Of a stretch of 64,000 nucleotides of DNA, positions 1-9,396 are shown piece after piece. The stretch comes from Hexactinellida sp. DTS-2022. Taxonomy: Eukaryota > Porifera > Hexactinellida. Position numbers and translations under genes: made by a program. The notes beneath the pieces are model-generated. The model was not told the DNA's origin, did no database searches, and worked only from the letters and a program-made list of their open reading frames with translations. The stretch covers positions 2,171,643-2,235,642 of the forward strand of contig JAPNXP010000018.1 of NCBI GenBank assembly GCA_028753945.1, written 5' to 3'. How positions within the stretch are numbered: the stretch's first letter is position 1; each line of letters starts with the position of its first letter.

Positions 1-10
1 AGAGAAGAGA

Positions 11-3000
11 ATGTCCGCTAAGGAAGATTCTCAAAGAGACGAGTCTACTGCTACCTACGACACTCTCAATCTTTCCCAGCTCTCCTTCTCTCACAGTTCT
101 CAGCTGATGGTCAACAAGCGATGCGAGCTGCCCGAAGGCTCTTATAGACAATCAAAGAAGGGGTATGAGGAGGTACACGTGCCGGGGGTTAAGAAGGCTG
201 TTAATCCAGGCGAGTCACTGGTGGCGATTTCTTCTCTCCCTTCCTGGGCACAGCCGGCTTTCTCTGTAGTGGGATACAAGTCTCTGAATAGAATTCAGAG
301 CAGAATGGCAGATATTTCTATGAATAGCGATGAGAATATCCTGTTGTGTGCGCCTACAGGAGCTGGTAAGACTAACGTGGCACTCTTGTGTATACTCAGA
401 GAAATTAGCAAACACTTGAGTGGGTCAGAACCCGCTAACTTCGATACTATGAAGATAATATATATCGCGCCTATGAAATCTCTTGTTCAAGAAGTTGTGC
501 TTAATTTTCGAAATCGTTTAGGCCACTACGGTCTTATTGTTGACGAGATGACAGGTGACAGCCAACTTAGTAAGGATCAAGCCAGAGAGACCCATATAAT
601 TGTGTGTACTCCAGAAAAGTGGGATATTATAACAAGAAAAGGCAATGAAAAGTCTTTTACTCAGTTCGTGCGTCTGCTCATCATCGATGAGGTCCACCTG
701 TTACACGATGAGCGAGGTCCTGTCCTGGAGTCGATTGTGGCTCGCACAAACATACAGATAGACTCTACGCAAGAACACGTGAGGATTGTGGGTCTGTCTG
801 CTACGCTTCCAAACTTCGAGGATATAGCTATCTTCCTTAAGGTAGACCCGAAGAAGGGTCTGTTCCACTTCAACAACTCGTACCGACCTGTTCCGCTGGA
901 GCAGCATTACATCGGAATAACGGAAAAGAAGGGCCTGAAGCGGTACCAGCTGATGAATGACGTTGTTTATGACAAAGTGTTGGATTTTGCTGGTAGACAT
1001 CAAGTGCTGGTATTCGTTCACTCACGAAAAGAAACCTGGAAGACTGCAAGAACCATCCTTGACATGTCTCTTGAGAAGGACACAATTGGTAAGTTTTTAA
1101 AGGAGGATTCCGCTAGCACGGAAGTGCTTCGTTCTGAGGCTGAACAGGTATCAGACTCTAAGCTAAAAGATTTGTTGCCTTACGGGTTCGCTATTCATCA
1201 CGCTGGGCTCTCTAAGTTAGACAGAACTCTTGTTGAAGACCTGTTTGAGGATAGACATATCCAAGTGCTGTTCTCAACCGCTACTTTGGCATGGGGCGTG
1301 AACCTCCCAGCACACGCGGTTATCATCAAGGGCACTCAGATCTATTCTCCTGAAAAGGGCCGTTGGGTTGAACTGGGTTTATTAAATTGTTTGCAGATGC
1401 TGGGTAGGGCTGGTAGGCCACAACACGACAAGAAGGGACACGGAATCTTGATTACAAACCATGGAGAACTCCAATACTACCTCTCACTAATGAATCAACA
1501 GCTGCCCATAGAGAGTCATTTCATCAAGAGTCTGGTGGATAATTTAAACGCTGAGATAGTATTGAATAATGTCTCATCCATTCAGGAAGGAGTTCACTGG
1601 TTAAGCTACACTTATTTATTTATCAGAATGCTCCGTAATCCTTCTCTATACAACATCTCCTTGGAAACTATAGAAAAAGATCATCTTCTGGAACAACATA
1701 GGTCTAGCCTCATTCACACTGCAGCTCTGCAGCTAGAGAAGAACAATCTCATTCGATATGAGAAGAAATCTGGTACCCTATCCCCAACAGAATATGGGAG
1801 AATAGCCAGTTACTTCTACCTTACTAACGAGACGGCTGCAATCTATAATAAGATGCTCAAATCGAATCTGACTGAGATAGAGCTATTCCGGATTTTCTCG
1901 CTATCTACCGAATTTCGTTATGTGGCAGTGCGAGACGAGGAGAAAGTTGAAGTTAAGAAGCTTACAGAAGTAGTACCTATTCCTATCAAGGAGGGATACG
2001 AGGAGCCAACTGCTAAGATTAATGTACTCCTACAAGTATATATTTCTCAAATACAGCTGGATGGATTCGCTCTGATGTCTGACATGGTGTATGTTACTCA
2101 GTCCGCTGGTAGGCTATTGCGCGCTCTTTTTGAGATTGCTTTGTATAAGGGATGGGCTCTTCTGGCGGAGCGTTGTTTGACACTTTGCAAATTAGTGGAA
2201 AGACGTATGTGGAAATCTATGACTCCATTTCGTCAATTTTCTAAACTTGCTCCTGATGTAATCAGAAAGATAGAATCAAAAGATTTCTCTTGGGATCGTC
2301 TGCAAGACCTGTCTCATCATGAAATTGGAGAGTTAATCAGAAATCCTAGAATGGGTAAGTCATTGCACAAACTTATCCACAAATTTCCCAAACTTGAACT
2401 GTCAACTCAAATCCAACCCGTGACTAGGTCATCCTTGCACGTCGAGCTTATCATTATTCCTGACTTCCAATGGGATGAGAAATTCCACGGGGAATCTCAA
2501 GGGTTTTGGATTTTGGTTGAAGATGTCGATGGAGAGTTATTGCTCCATTATGAGTACTTCCTTCTGAAGAAACACTTTTTCCAACAGGACCATCACATCA
2601 GCTTCTTCGTTAACATAATTGAGCCAATCCCTCCTCAGTATTTTATTCGTGTAATCTCAGATAAGTGGATAGGATCAGAGACACTTCTTCCAATCTCTTT
2701 CAGACACCTCATTCTGCCAGTCAAATCTCTCCCCGCCACTACCTTATTAGACTTGCAGCCTCTCCCAATCTCTGCTCTCAGAAACTCTGAGTTTGAGAGT
2801 GTTTATTCAAATCAGTTCTCAACGTTCAACTCAATACAAACTCAATCATTCAATCATCTCTACAACACTGACGAAAGTATCTTCATAGGGGCCCCCTCGG
2901 GGAGTGGTAAAACTGTATGCGCTGAGTTAGCTATATTCCGTTTGTTTACTCAGGATAGTAAAGCCAGATGTCTTTTTGTGACACCCAATGACCACTTAGC

Positions 3001-5233
3001 TGATATAACGTATGATCAATGGCTCCCCAGATTCACCAAACTATTGAGTATCAGCATAGTACGACTTACTGGAGACACTAATGTAGACCTTAAGTTGATA
3101 CGTGAAGGTAACTTGATAATCAGTACACCCTATCAGTGGGATATTCTGTCCCGGAGGTGGAGACAAAGGAAACATGTACAGAATATAGCTTTGTTTATCA
3201 TTGACCATCTCAATTTAATTGATAATGAGAATGGCCCCATTATCGAGGTAATTGCTTCTCGGATTAGGTTTATGGCCAACCAATTAGCGAAAGAAATTCG
3301 CATAGTAGCTTTGAGTGCTTCCGTTTCTAATGCTAAGGATCTTGCTCAGTGGCTGGGTATTTCCAATAGAGGCACTTTTGCTTTTGCTAATTCAGTAAGA
3401 CCGATCCCACTTGAACTCAACTTTGAAACTTTTAATTACAATCACGCCCCATCTCGTCTGTTGGCCATCACAAAGCCGTTGTATCATTGCATTTCATCTC
3501 AACCCAAAGGTTCGTCCGTACTCATATTTGTACCTTCTAAGAAGCAAGCCAAGTTAACAGCTATCGACATTCTATCCTTTCTCGCGGCAGAAAATAATCC
3601 TCTCCAGTTTCTCGTGGGCAGTGAGAAAGATATAATTACGTCGGCACAGGGCCTGGGAGATACTACGCTTATACAGACACTGGAGCATGGAGTTGGTTAT
3701 ATTCACGAGGGAATGTCCAAGACAGAGAGAAACATTGTAGAGAGCTTGTTCCTTATCGGAAAGATAAAGCTTCTCATAGCTTCTTTTTCGTTCTGTTACT
3801 ACGTCAAGTCTTATGCCAATCTTGTTATACTCGTCGACACAGTGTATTACGACGGGATTACTCACAGCTACATTGACTTGCCAATCACACGCATATTGCA
3901 CATGATAGGGAGGGCTAACCTCCCATACATACAGAATGTATCTAAATCTATTATATTTTGTCAAAGCAGTAAGAAGAAGTATTTACAGAAATTCTTATCT
4001 GAGCCTCTGGTAGTAGAATCCCGCCTAGTGCAGTCACTAAACGACCATTTGAATGCCGAGATTGTTACCAAAAATATTGAGAACAAACAGGACGCAGTAG
4101 ACTATATTACATGGACATTTCTCTACCGCAGACTAACTCTCAATCCGAATTATTACGGTCTGCAAGGGACGAGTCACCACCACTTGTGCGATTTCTTATC
4201 CGAGATGATAGAGACCTCTCTCTCACACTTGCAACAATGCAATTGTTTAACAATCGAGAATGAAACCAATATTAACCCTACTAATATGGGAATAATCGGC
4301 GCTTACTTCTATGTGAGCTGCACTTCATTAGAAATGTTTGCCAATTCTCTAAAGCAGAATGCAAAGATCAAAGGCTTAATAGAAATTGTAGCTTCCGCTA
4401 GTGAATTTTCGAACCTACCGGTGAGACACAATGAAGACAAATACTTGGGCCAACTCTCTGCTCGCGTGCCTCTAAAGTTGGCCGAGAACACCTCTTATTC
4501 AGATCCTCATATCAAGGCCAACCTGTTGTTACAGGCCCACATAAGTCGGGTAAATCTTCCTCTCGAGCTGCAGCAAGACTGTGAAGAGGCTATTCAGACA
4601 GCCGTCCGTCTCATATACTCTAGCGTTGATGTGCTCAGCAGTTTTGGCTGGCTATCTCCTGTCCTCAATGCTATGGAGTTAACTCAGATGATAACACAAG
4701 CTCAATGGAACAAAGAGAGTCTGCTGAAACAACTACCATTCTTCACCCCCAGTCTCATTCAGAGCTGTAAGGCCGCCGGGGTGGAAACTATTTACGACCT
4801 GATAGAACTAGAGGAGGATCAGAGGTTAAAACTACTGCAGATGGATCAGAACCATCTCACAGAGGTGGCAATGTTTTGCAACCACTATCCCAACATAGAA
4901 TTGCAGTTTACTATCTCCAATCCATCTGAGATTTTCGCTGGAGATGTTATCCAATTGCAGGTTAACTTGGAGAGGGCGGAGTTTCTTGGATTGGAAGTAA
5001 TAGCCCCATTTTTCCCTAAAAAACGAGAAGAAGGTTGGTGGTTGGTGATAGGAGACATTCCTAATAATGTTATTAAGGTAATTAAAAGAGTCAACTTGAC
5101 CTCGAAATCGCGGATTAAATTAGAGTTTGAATCCCCTTCCGAATCTGGAACATATCCCTTCACCCTCTACCTCATGTCAGACTCTTATTTGGGAACAGAT
5201 CAGGAATATGAATTTTCTCTTACAATCAAATAA
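11..5233 (+). CDS. SNRNP200: U5 snRNP helicase SNRNP200/Brr2, N-terminally partial
   Basis: Brr2 is the Ski2-like RNA helicase that unwinds U4/U6 snRNA during spliceosome activation. The 1,740-residue ORF has two helicase-Sec63 cassettes. Cassette 1 is complete by eye: motif I APTGAGKT at 114-121, DEVH at 226-229, SATLP and QMLGRAGRP. Cassette 2 keeps APSGSGKT (961-968) but has DHLN (1065-1068) where a DExH box would be. Each cassette is followed by a Sec63-like helical and Ig-like region. ASCC3 is the main alternative, but the stretches around each motif and the C-terminal EEGWWLVIGD read as Brr2. Family members are about 2,100-2,200 aa, so roughly 400 N-terminal residues are absent. The frame is open leftward to base 2, so the first ATG is probably internal and the gene continues outside the window. 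There are no introns in this 5.2 kb. Confidence 0.96.
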   Translation: MSAKEDSQRDESTATYDTLNLSQLSFSHSSQLMVNKRCELPEGSYRQSKKGYEEVHVPGVKKAVNPGESLVAISSLPSWAQPAFSVVGYKSLNRIQSRMADISMNSDENILLCAPTGAGKTNVALLCILREISKHLSGSEPANFDTMKIIYIAPMKSLVQEVVLNFRNRLGHYGLIVDEMTGDSQLSKDQARETHIIVCTPEKWDIITRKGNEKSFTQFVRLLIIDEVHLLHDERGPVLESIVARTNIQIDSTQEHVRIVGLSATLPNFEDIAIFLKVDPKKGLFHFNNSYRPVPLEQHYIGITEKKGLKRYQLMNDVVYDKVLDFAGRHQVLVFVHSRKETWKTARTILDMSLEKDTIGKFLKEDSASTEVLRSEAEQVSDSKLKDLLPYGFAIHHAGLSKLDRTLVEDLFEDRHIQVLFSTATLAWGVNLPAHAVIIKGTQIYSPEKGRWVELGLLNCLQMLGRAGRPQHDKKGHGILITNHGELQYYLSLMNQQLPIESHFIKSLVDNLNAEIVLNNVSSIQEGVHWLSYTYLFIRMLRNPSLYNISLETIEKDHLLEQHRSSLIHTAALQLEKNNLIRYEKKSGTLSPTEYGRIASYFYLTNETAAIYNKMLKSNLTEIELFRIFSLSTEFRYVAVRDEEKVEVKKLTEVVPIPIKEGYEEPTAKINVLLQVYISQIQLDGFALMSDMVYVTQSAGRLLRALFEIALYKGWALLAERCLTLCKLVERRMWKSMTPFRQFSKLAPDVIRKIESKDFSWDRLQDLSHHEIGELIRNPRMGKSLHKLIHKFPKLELSTQIQPVTRSSLHVELIIIPDFQWDEKFHGESQGFWILVEDVDGELLLHYEYFLLKKHFFQQDHHISFFVNIIEPIPPQYFIRVISDKWIGSETLLPISFRHLILPVKSLPATTLLDLQPLPISALRNSEFESVYSNQFSTFNSIQTQSFNHLYNTDESIFIGAPSGSGKTVCAELAIFRLFTQDSKARCLFVTPNDHLADITYDQWLPRFTKLLSISIVRLTGDTNVDLKLIREGNLIISTPYQWDILSRRWRQRKHVQNIALFIIDHLNLIDNENGPIIEVIASRIRFMANQLAKEIRIVALSASVSNAKDLAQWLGISNRGTFAFANSVRPIPLELNFETFNYNHAPSRLLAITKPLYHCISSQPKGSSVLIFVPSKKQAKLTAIDILSFLAAENNPLQFLVGSEKDIITSAQGLGDTTLIQTLEHGVGYIHEGMSKTERNIVESLFLIGKIKLLIASFSFCYYVKSYANLVILVDTVYYDGITHSYIDLPITRILHMIGRANLPYIQNVSKSIIFCQSSKKKYLQKFLSEPLVVESRLVQSLNDHLNAEIVTKNIENKQDAVDYITWTFLYRRLTLNPNYYGLQGTSHHHLCDFLSEMIETSLSHLQQCNCLTIENETNINPTNMGIIGAYFYVSCTSLEMFANSLKQNAKIKGLIEIVASASEFSNLPVRHNEDKYLGQLSARVPLKLAENTSYSDPHIKANLLLQAHISRVNLPLELQQDCEEAIQTAVRLIYSSVDVLSSFGWLSPVLNAMELTQMITQAQWNKESLLKQLPFFTPSLIQSCKAAGVETIYDLIELEEDQRLKLLQMDQNHLTEVAMFCNHYPNIELQFTISNPSEIFAGDVIQLQVNLERAEFLGLEVIAPFFPKKREEGWWLVIGDIPNNVIKVIKRVNLTSKSRIKLEFESPSESGTYPFTLYLMSDSYLGTDQEYEFSLTIK

Positions 5234-5361
5234 CAAGTAAGAATGCAATTTCATATGTGGTCTTTCATTGATTCTGTACTTACTATAGAAAATTGTTTCA
5301 ACAATACTTGTAGAACTTACAGTACTCCTAGATATTATATTATAGATTGCTTCTGTTAACT

Positions 5362-5367
5362 AATAAA
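5362..5367 (+). promoter_or_regulatory. Poly(A) signal AATAAA of SNRNP200
   Basis: A canonical AATAAA lies 129 bases after the SNRNP200 stop codon, in an AT-rich 3' UTR. Confidence 0.55.
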
Positions 5368-5373
5368 TTTAAT

Positions 5374-6127
5374 CTTATTTTGTTCTTATTTACCTATCTG
5401 TTTCGCATAGAGCAGTTGTCTCGTACATCTTCCATTATTGGAAACTTTGTTTCTCAATTTGTAGCTTAGGGAACAATAATCTCTCAGGGCCGTAGACCCC
5501 CAAAATTTTAAATATGTTTGTTTTTTTTGCTTTGGTAACAGGGCCGGATTAGCCTATACGCTGATTACGGCTGGGCGTAGAACCCCGTATAGTTGGGGAC
5601 CATGGGCGTAGAATTTATCTTAAAATCGCAAAAATCTGGGGGGGGGGGGGGGCGAGATAAGATGTTCTAATAAGGATTTCCATTAATTTCATATCTAAAA
5701 AAAAGCTGAGATACCTAGTGTTTATGCAGTACAACCTCGATTATCCGAACTCGTTGGGACCGGTTAAAAATGTTCGGATAATATACAATTCATAAAGAAC
5801 CAGTTAGGTTTTTACCAAAACACTTTCGTTCAAAAGGTTTCAACATAATTGGGTTATTTTTAATGGGTTGGCATCAATTACTTTTTTGATTATTTTAGTT
5901 TCCTTCAAAAACTGAGGATTTATGTTAATATTTTACTACACATTATAGAGAAAAGAACCAAATAGTGGGGGGCAGTAGTATGGACCGCCCTCCCCCAGCT
6001 TAAAAATCTAAGGGGGGGGGGGGGGGGCGCCCCCCCCCCGAATTCTACGCCTATGCTTGGGGTCCATAAATATTTATATTCCACCATTCAGTCAACCCCA
6101 AAGAATTGTGATCGCATCGTACATTCT
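5374..6127. other. Intergenic repeats and homopolymer G/C runs
   Basis: No ORF is supported. The stretch contains a hAT-like terminus CAGGGCCGGATT at 5539, a pogo-like end (CAGTACAACCTCG, about 5729) without a visible partner, and long G and C runs near 5639-5653 and 6012-6040. The runs may have assembly length errors. Confidence 0.5.
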
Positions 6128-6466
6128 AGGGGGCCCTGCAGTTGTCATTTGTCAGAATTTTCATCACTGGCATTTGTCAGAATGATTTTTATCGAGTTCT
6201 GACTTTGTCAGAATAGTTTTTATCGAGTTCTGACTTTGTTAGACTAGTTTTTAACGTGTTCTGACTTTGTCAGAATTTCTAGGTGATTGATGCTATTTTC
6301 ATGCTTGTTATGAATTATTAAATTGACACAAGAATAATGTCAAAAAGAAAATGAACAGTTTTCCATTACAAACCTTAAAAAACCATTCTGACAAAGTCAA
6401 AACTTGATAAAAACTATTCTGACTAACGCCAGTGATAAAAAATTTGACAAGTGCAGCGCCCCCTCC
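6128..6466. mobile_element. Fold-back MITE upstream of spartin, 7 bp target duplication
   Basis: The ends are inverted repeats: the left arm (AGGGGGCCCTGCAGTTGTCA) matches the reverse complement of the right arm with few differences. Both arms continue into ATCACTGGC and TTTTTATC motifs. The left arm holds about three to four direct copies of a unit with GTCAGAAT and TTTTTATCGAGTTCTGAC. The element is flanked by ACATTCT on both sides (6121-6127 and 6467-6473). It ends about 135 bases before the spartin ATG, so it may overlap that promoter. No coding capacity. Confidence 0.7.
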
Positions 6467-6602
6467 ACATTCTAACATACGTTAGTGATCTTATCCATGG
6501 TGTATGTGATTCAAGCATACAACGGTTTACTATACAGACGTATATTACAATAATTTATTACTAAATATTTATTAAGTTAATAGTTATTATTCTACCTCTT
6601 AT

Positions 6603-8051
6603 ATGACCTCGGTTATTCAACTTCGCGTGTCTCCCGTATCTGACACTTCCTCGCAAGCAAAGGAGTGCTATAGGGAGGCGTATCGTATAGTCAGAGAGGC
6701 TCTGTCTTGCGACGAGAAGAGAGACCTCCCTCAGGCTCAGCAGCTGTACCTCAGAGCTAAGCAGCTGCTCAAGAAGGCCGCCTCCCTCTCCACTGGCAGA
6801 GACCTCGTAGCTAAGATAAGCGCGCTCCTCGACAAAGTAAACACGCGTCTCAGAGATTTCGAGTCCAAGCCTCCAGGAGCGGCAATCTCTGCTAATTACT
6901 CGCAGAGTCCGCCCTCCTACGAAGACATTTCTAAGGACAAAGTTATGGCGGCTTCTGCTCCCATCGCTGCCCCCAACTCCGCTAACATAATCCTATCTCT
7001 GGACAGGGTCACCATCTACCATGTGCTGGAGAGCGGTGAAATAAAGTCTCAGAACCCCAGCACCCTATACTTGTGTGAGTTCAACCAAAGGTCAAAAGGA
7101 CAGCCTCCAGCCTTCCTGGGATGTGGTACCTGGGTCACACCCGTTGTACCCGGAAAAACCGTCGTATATCGGCCAACTACGTACCTCTACATGTGGCCTG
7201 ACCCCAGGACCTACTACCCAGATTGTGACGTCAGTCAGACCTTCACAGGACTGGTTCTGGACTCTACCGTCTCGGAGAAGGACCGAAAGCAGTTCCACTT
7301 CGCCATCGAGTCCCTCTGTGCTGTCAGGGAAGGTATCCTGCACAGCCCAGATCCCCCTAGTAACTCAGACAGCCAGATGGAATGTGATACCCAGCCAGAC
7401 AGCCATCAGGGCTGGGGCGACTGGCTCTCTGAGAAGGTGACCAGCGGTTCCTCCTACATCTCCGGGATGATTGGAAAGGGAGGGGACAAGGGGGACCAGC
7501 TGATCGAGAGTGGAGGTGAGAAGATCCGAAATTCTATCCAACCTGCCTCAGAAGAAGCCAGCATCCACCCAGCCGTGGAGAGCGGGCTGTTCGTTGGAAA
7601 GAAGGTGACGGGCACGGCTGTCACGGTGGGGGACTTTGCGCTTTCGAGTCTCGCTAAGCTTACGTGGACAGCCGGGGAGCAGGTGCACAGCTACGTGTCC
7701 AGCACAGACGCAGCCAAGAACTGCACTGACAACCACCACGCGCAGCAGACCTTGTCTCTCTGCAAGTCCTCCGCTCGGTCGGGCGGAGTTCTCTACCTCA
7801 GCGCTAGCGACGCAGCTAAGAAGCTGCTGGGCCGGACCAGCAAGGAGGTTGTCAGCAGCGTGGAGCACAGGTACGGCGGGGCAGCGGGAAATGCTACAGA
7901 TAAGTCTATTGGGATTGGCGTAGACGCTGTGGATCTCGTCACCTACTTCAACTGGAAGACTCTTGCCGTCAAGTTCGGGGCAAAAGCTATGAGTGAAGGG
8001 GCCAGGAGACACGGAGAGGAGCAGCAGGACACGGCTCCGGCCCACAAGTAG
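6603..8051 (+). CDS. SPART: Spartin (MIT and senescence domains)
   Basis: Spartin acts at lipid droplets, endosomes and mitochondria in vertebrates, and its loss causes Troyer syndrome (SPG20). The 482-residue ORF begins with an alpha-helical MIT-like domain (about residues 17-90: tyrosine- and lysine-rich helices with the AQQLYLRAKQLLKKA pattern). A low-complexity linker with a PPSYEDI motif follows, a possible WW-ligand like the PPxY of spartin. Next comes the senescence-associated region: a beta-rich part at about 125-245 and a glycine/alanine-rich helical part at about 265-470. Human spartin is about 666 aa; here the linker is shorter. The gene is intronless in the window and coding GC is higher than in its surroundings. 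The ATG at 6603 is the first in frame and immediately precedes the MIT domain. Confidence 0.9.
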   Translation: MTSVIQLRVSPVSDTSSQAKECYREAYRIVREALSCDEKRDLPQAQQLYLRAKQLLKKAASLSTGRDLVAKISALLDKVNTRLRDFESKPPGAAISANYSQSPPSYEDISKDKVMAASAPIAAPNSANIILSLDRVTIYHVLESGEIKSQNPSTLYLCEFNQRSKGQPPAFLGCGTWVTPVVPGKTVVYRPTTYLYMWPDPRTYYPDCDVSQTFTGLVLDSTVSEKDRKQFHFAIESLCAVREGILHSPDPPSNSDSQMECDTQPDSHQGWGDWLSEKVTSGSSYISGMIGKGGDKGDQLIESGGEKIRNSIQPASEEASIHPAVESGLFVGKKVTGTAVTVGDFALSSLAKLTWTAGEQVHSYVSSTDAAKNCTDNHHAQQTLSLCKSSARSGGVLYLSASDAAKKLLGRTSKEVVSSVEHRYGGAAGNATDKSIGIGVDAVDLVTYFNWKTLAVKFGAKAMSEGARRHGEEQQDTAPAHK

Positions 8052-8274
8052 CTGCTACCACTGGTGTTGATATAAAATCCTATTATTATTATTGCTATGA
8101 GATTTGTTATATTACTTGCTTTCTATGAATTGTTGTTTATTTATTAACTGTTCAGCTTACATTATAAGAGATAATTATACCAAACGTGTTGCCTTTCATC
8201 TTATTGGTACATGAAGAATCACCATTTGTGAGTATAGACTACTTTATTTGTTCTGTTTAGATTCCGTGTTGCGA

Positions 8275-9324
8275 ATGGCAGCTAGCCTGCTAGAGCACAG
8301 AGTGCGAGGGCTGTACACCGGCAGAGGTGTTGTGGTGCCCAATATTGAGGACTGGGATTTGTTATACACTGCGAGTAGTTATGGGAAGGGAACATTTTCC
8401 CGGGGGAAACCCGCTTACGGGGCTGTAATTCAGAGTACTTCATTGAACACTAAAGAGTTCCTATCTCTGCTAAAGCTCAGCTCGGACTCCTGGTACTACA
8501 GAAGGAAACAGAGACAGGTCATGAGAGCTGATGGTTTGAGAATGGAGATACTTAGCAACGAAGCGCTCACAGAAGAATGTCGAGAAAGGAGTGAGTCAAT
8601 CGCTATCGATTTAAAATCGTCAAAAACTGAGCACCCTTCAAAAGAACGCTTACGCTTGCCTATGCCTGTAGTCAGCCGAGCTCCTAGATTGCAGGAGCAT
8701 CTGCCAACTATGAATAAGTCTACGATAATTAATGCCGCATGCCTGCTCGCCGACAGCGTTGTTGAGCACCGCACGGCCGCAGAGCAGGAGTTTGAGCTGA
8801 GAGAGGTGCTGCACCTCTCAAGCGAAGAGGCGTTCTATCTGGCGTTTGAGGAGCGGCGCATTATCGTACATGATGAACGCTTGGAGGAGATAAGCGTAGG
8901 GGAACTCTGGAGTGCATTTAGTTCTCAAAGGGATAACTTCCTATTCTATTACGGTTGTTACGTATACTTCAAGAGTAAGGGATGGATACCTAAATGCGGA
9001 CACAAATTCGGTGTGGATTTTCTCCTCTACAAGGGAGGCCCTGATTCTTCACACTCGGAGTACGGAATTGTGCTGAAAATAGAAAAAAAAGATACCAGCA
9101 CTGATTCTGTTGCATTTGACTGGTTGGATTTCGCAAGAACTAACCGTGTATTGGAGTCCGTTGTCAAAAGCACTCTCCTCTGCTATGTAAGTCCGGCGGT
9201 AGGTCCGGAGTGTGGAGAAGAGCCCGTGTACTGGCGGGTACTGGAGAAGCTCCAGTTCTCAGAGTTCGTGCTTAATAGGTGGAAGTTAGATCCACAAAGA
9301 GGGGTAGATTCTGATGCGTGTTGA
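8275..9324 (+). CDS. TSEN2: tRNA-splicing endonuclease subunit Sen2
   Basis: TSEN2 is one of the two catalytic subunits of the nuclear tRNA-splicing endonuclease and cuts the 5' splice site of intron-containing pre-tRNAs. With the ATG at 8275 the protein is 349 aa; the frame is also open upstream to a TTG at 8248. The C-terminal endonuclease fold is clear: YLAFEERR, YVYFKSKGWIPKCGHKFGVD, then the expected catalytic triad Tyr252 (in DFLLYKGG), His260 (in SSHSEYG) and Lys298 (in ESVVKST). The N-terminal part is shorter than in human TSEN2 (about 465 aa). The gene is intronless here. It begins 223 bases after spartin and ends 72 bases before the JIP1-like ORF, a very tight spacing. A GTGAGTATAG donor-like and a TGTTTAG acceptor-like sequence just upstream may mark a small 5' UTR intron. 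Confidence 0.95.
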   Translation: MAASLLEHRVRGLYTGRGVVVPNIEDWDLLYTASSYGKGTFSRGKPAYGAVIQSTSLNTKEFLSLLKLSSDSWYYRRKQRQVMRADGLRMEILSNEALTEECRERSESIAIDLKSSKTEHPSKERLRLPMPVVSRAPRLQEHLPTMNKSTIINAACLLADSVVEHRTAAEQEFELREVLHLSSEEAFYLAFEERRIIVHDERLEEISVGELWSAFSSQRDNFLFYYGCYVYFKSKGWIPKCGHKFGVDFLLYKGGPDSSHSEYGIVLKIEKKDTSTDSVAFDWLDFARTNRVLESVVKSTLLCYVSPAVGPECGEEPVYWRVLEKLQFSEFVLNRWKLDPQRGVDSDAC

Positions 9325-9396
9325 GTGGGGTAGTGTGTACACTCGTACTTATAACTAACAGCATGTAATATGCAGTATGTATAATTTTATAATAGC

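Noticed and set aside
7075-8045. Several 80-165 residue ORFs on both strands over spartin
   Set aside because: They are shadow frames of the spartin coding sequence without domains.
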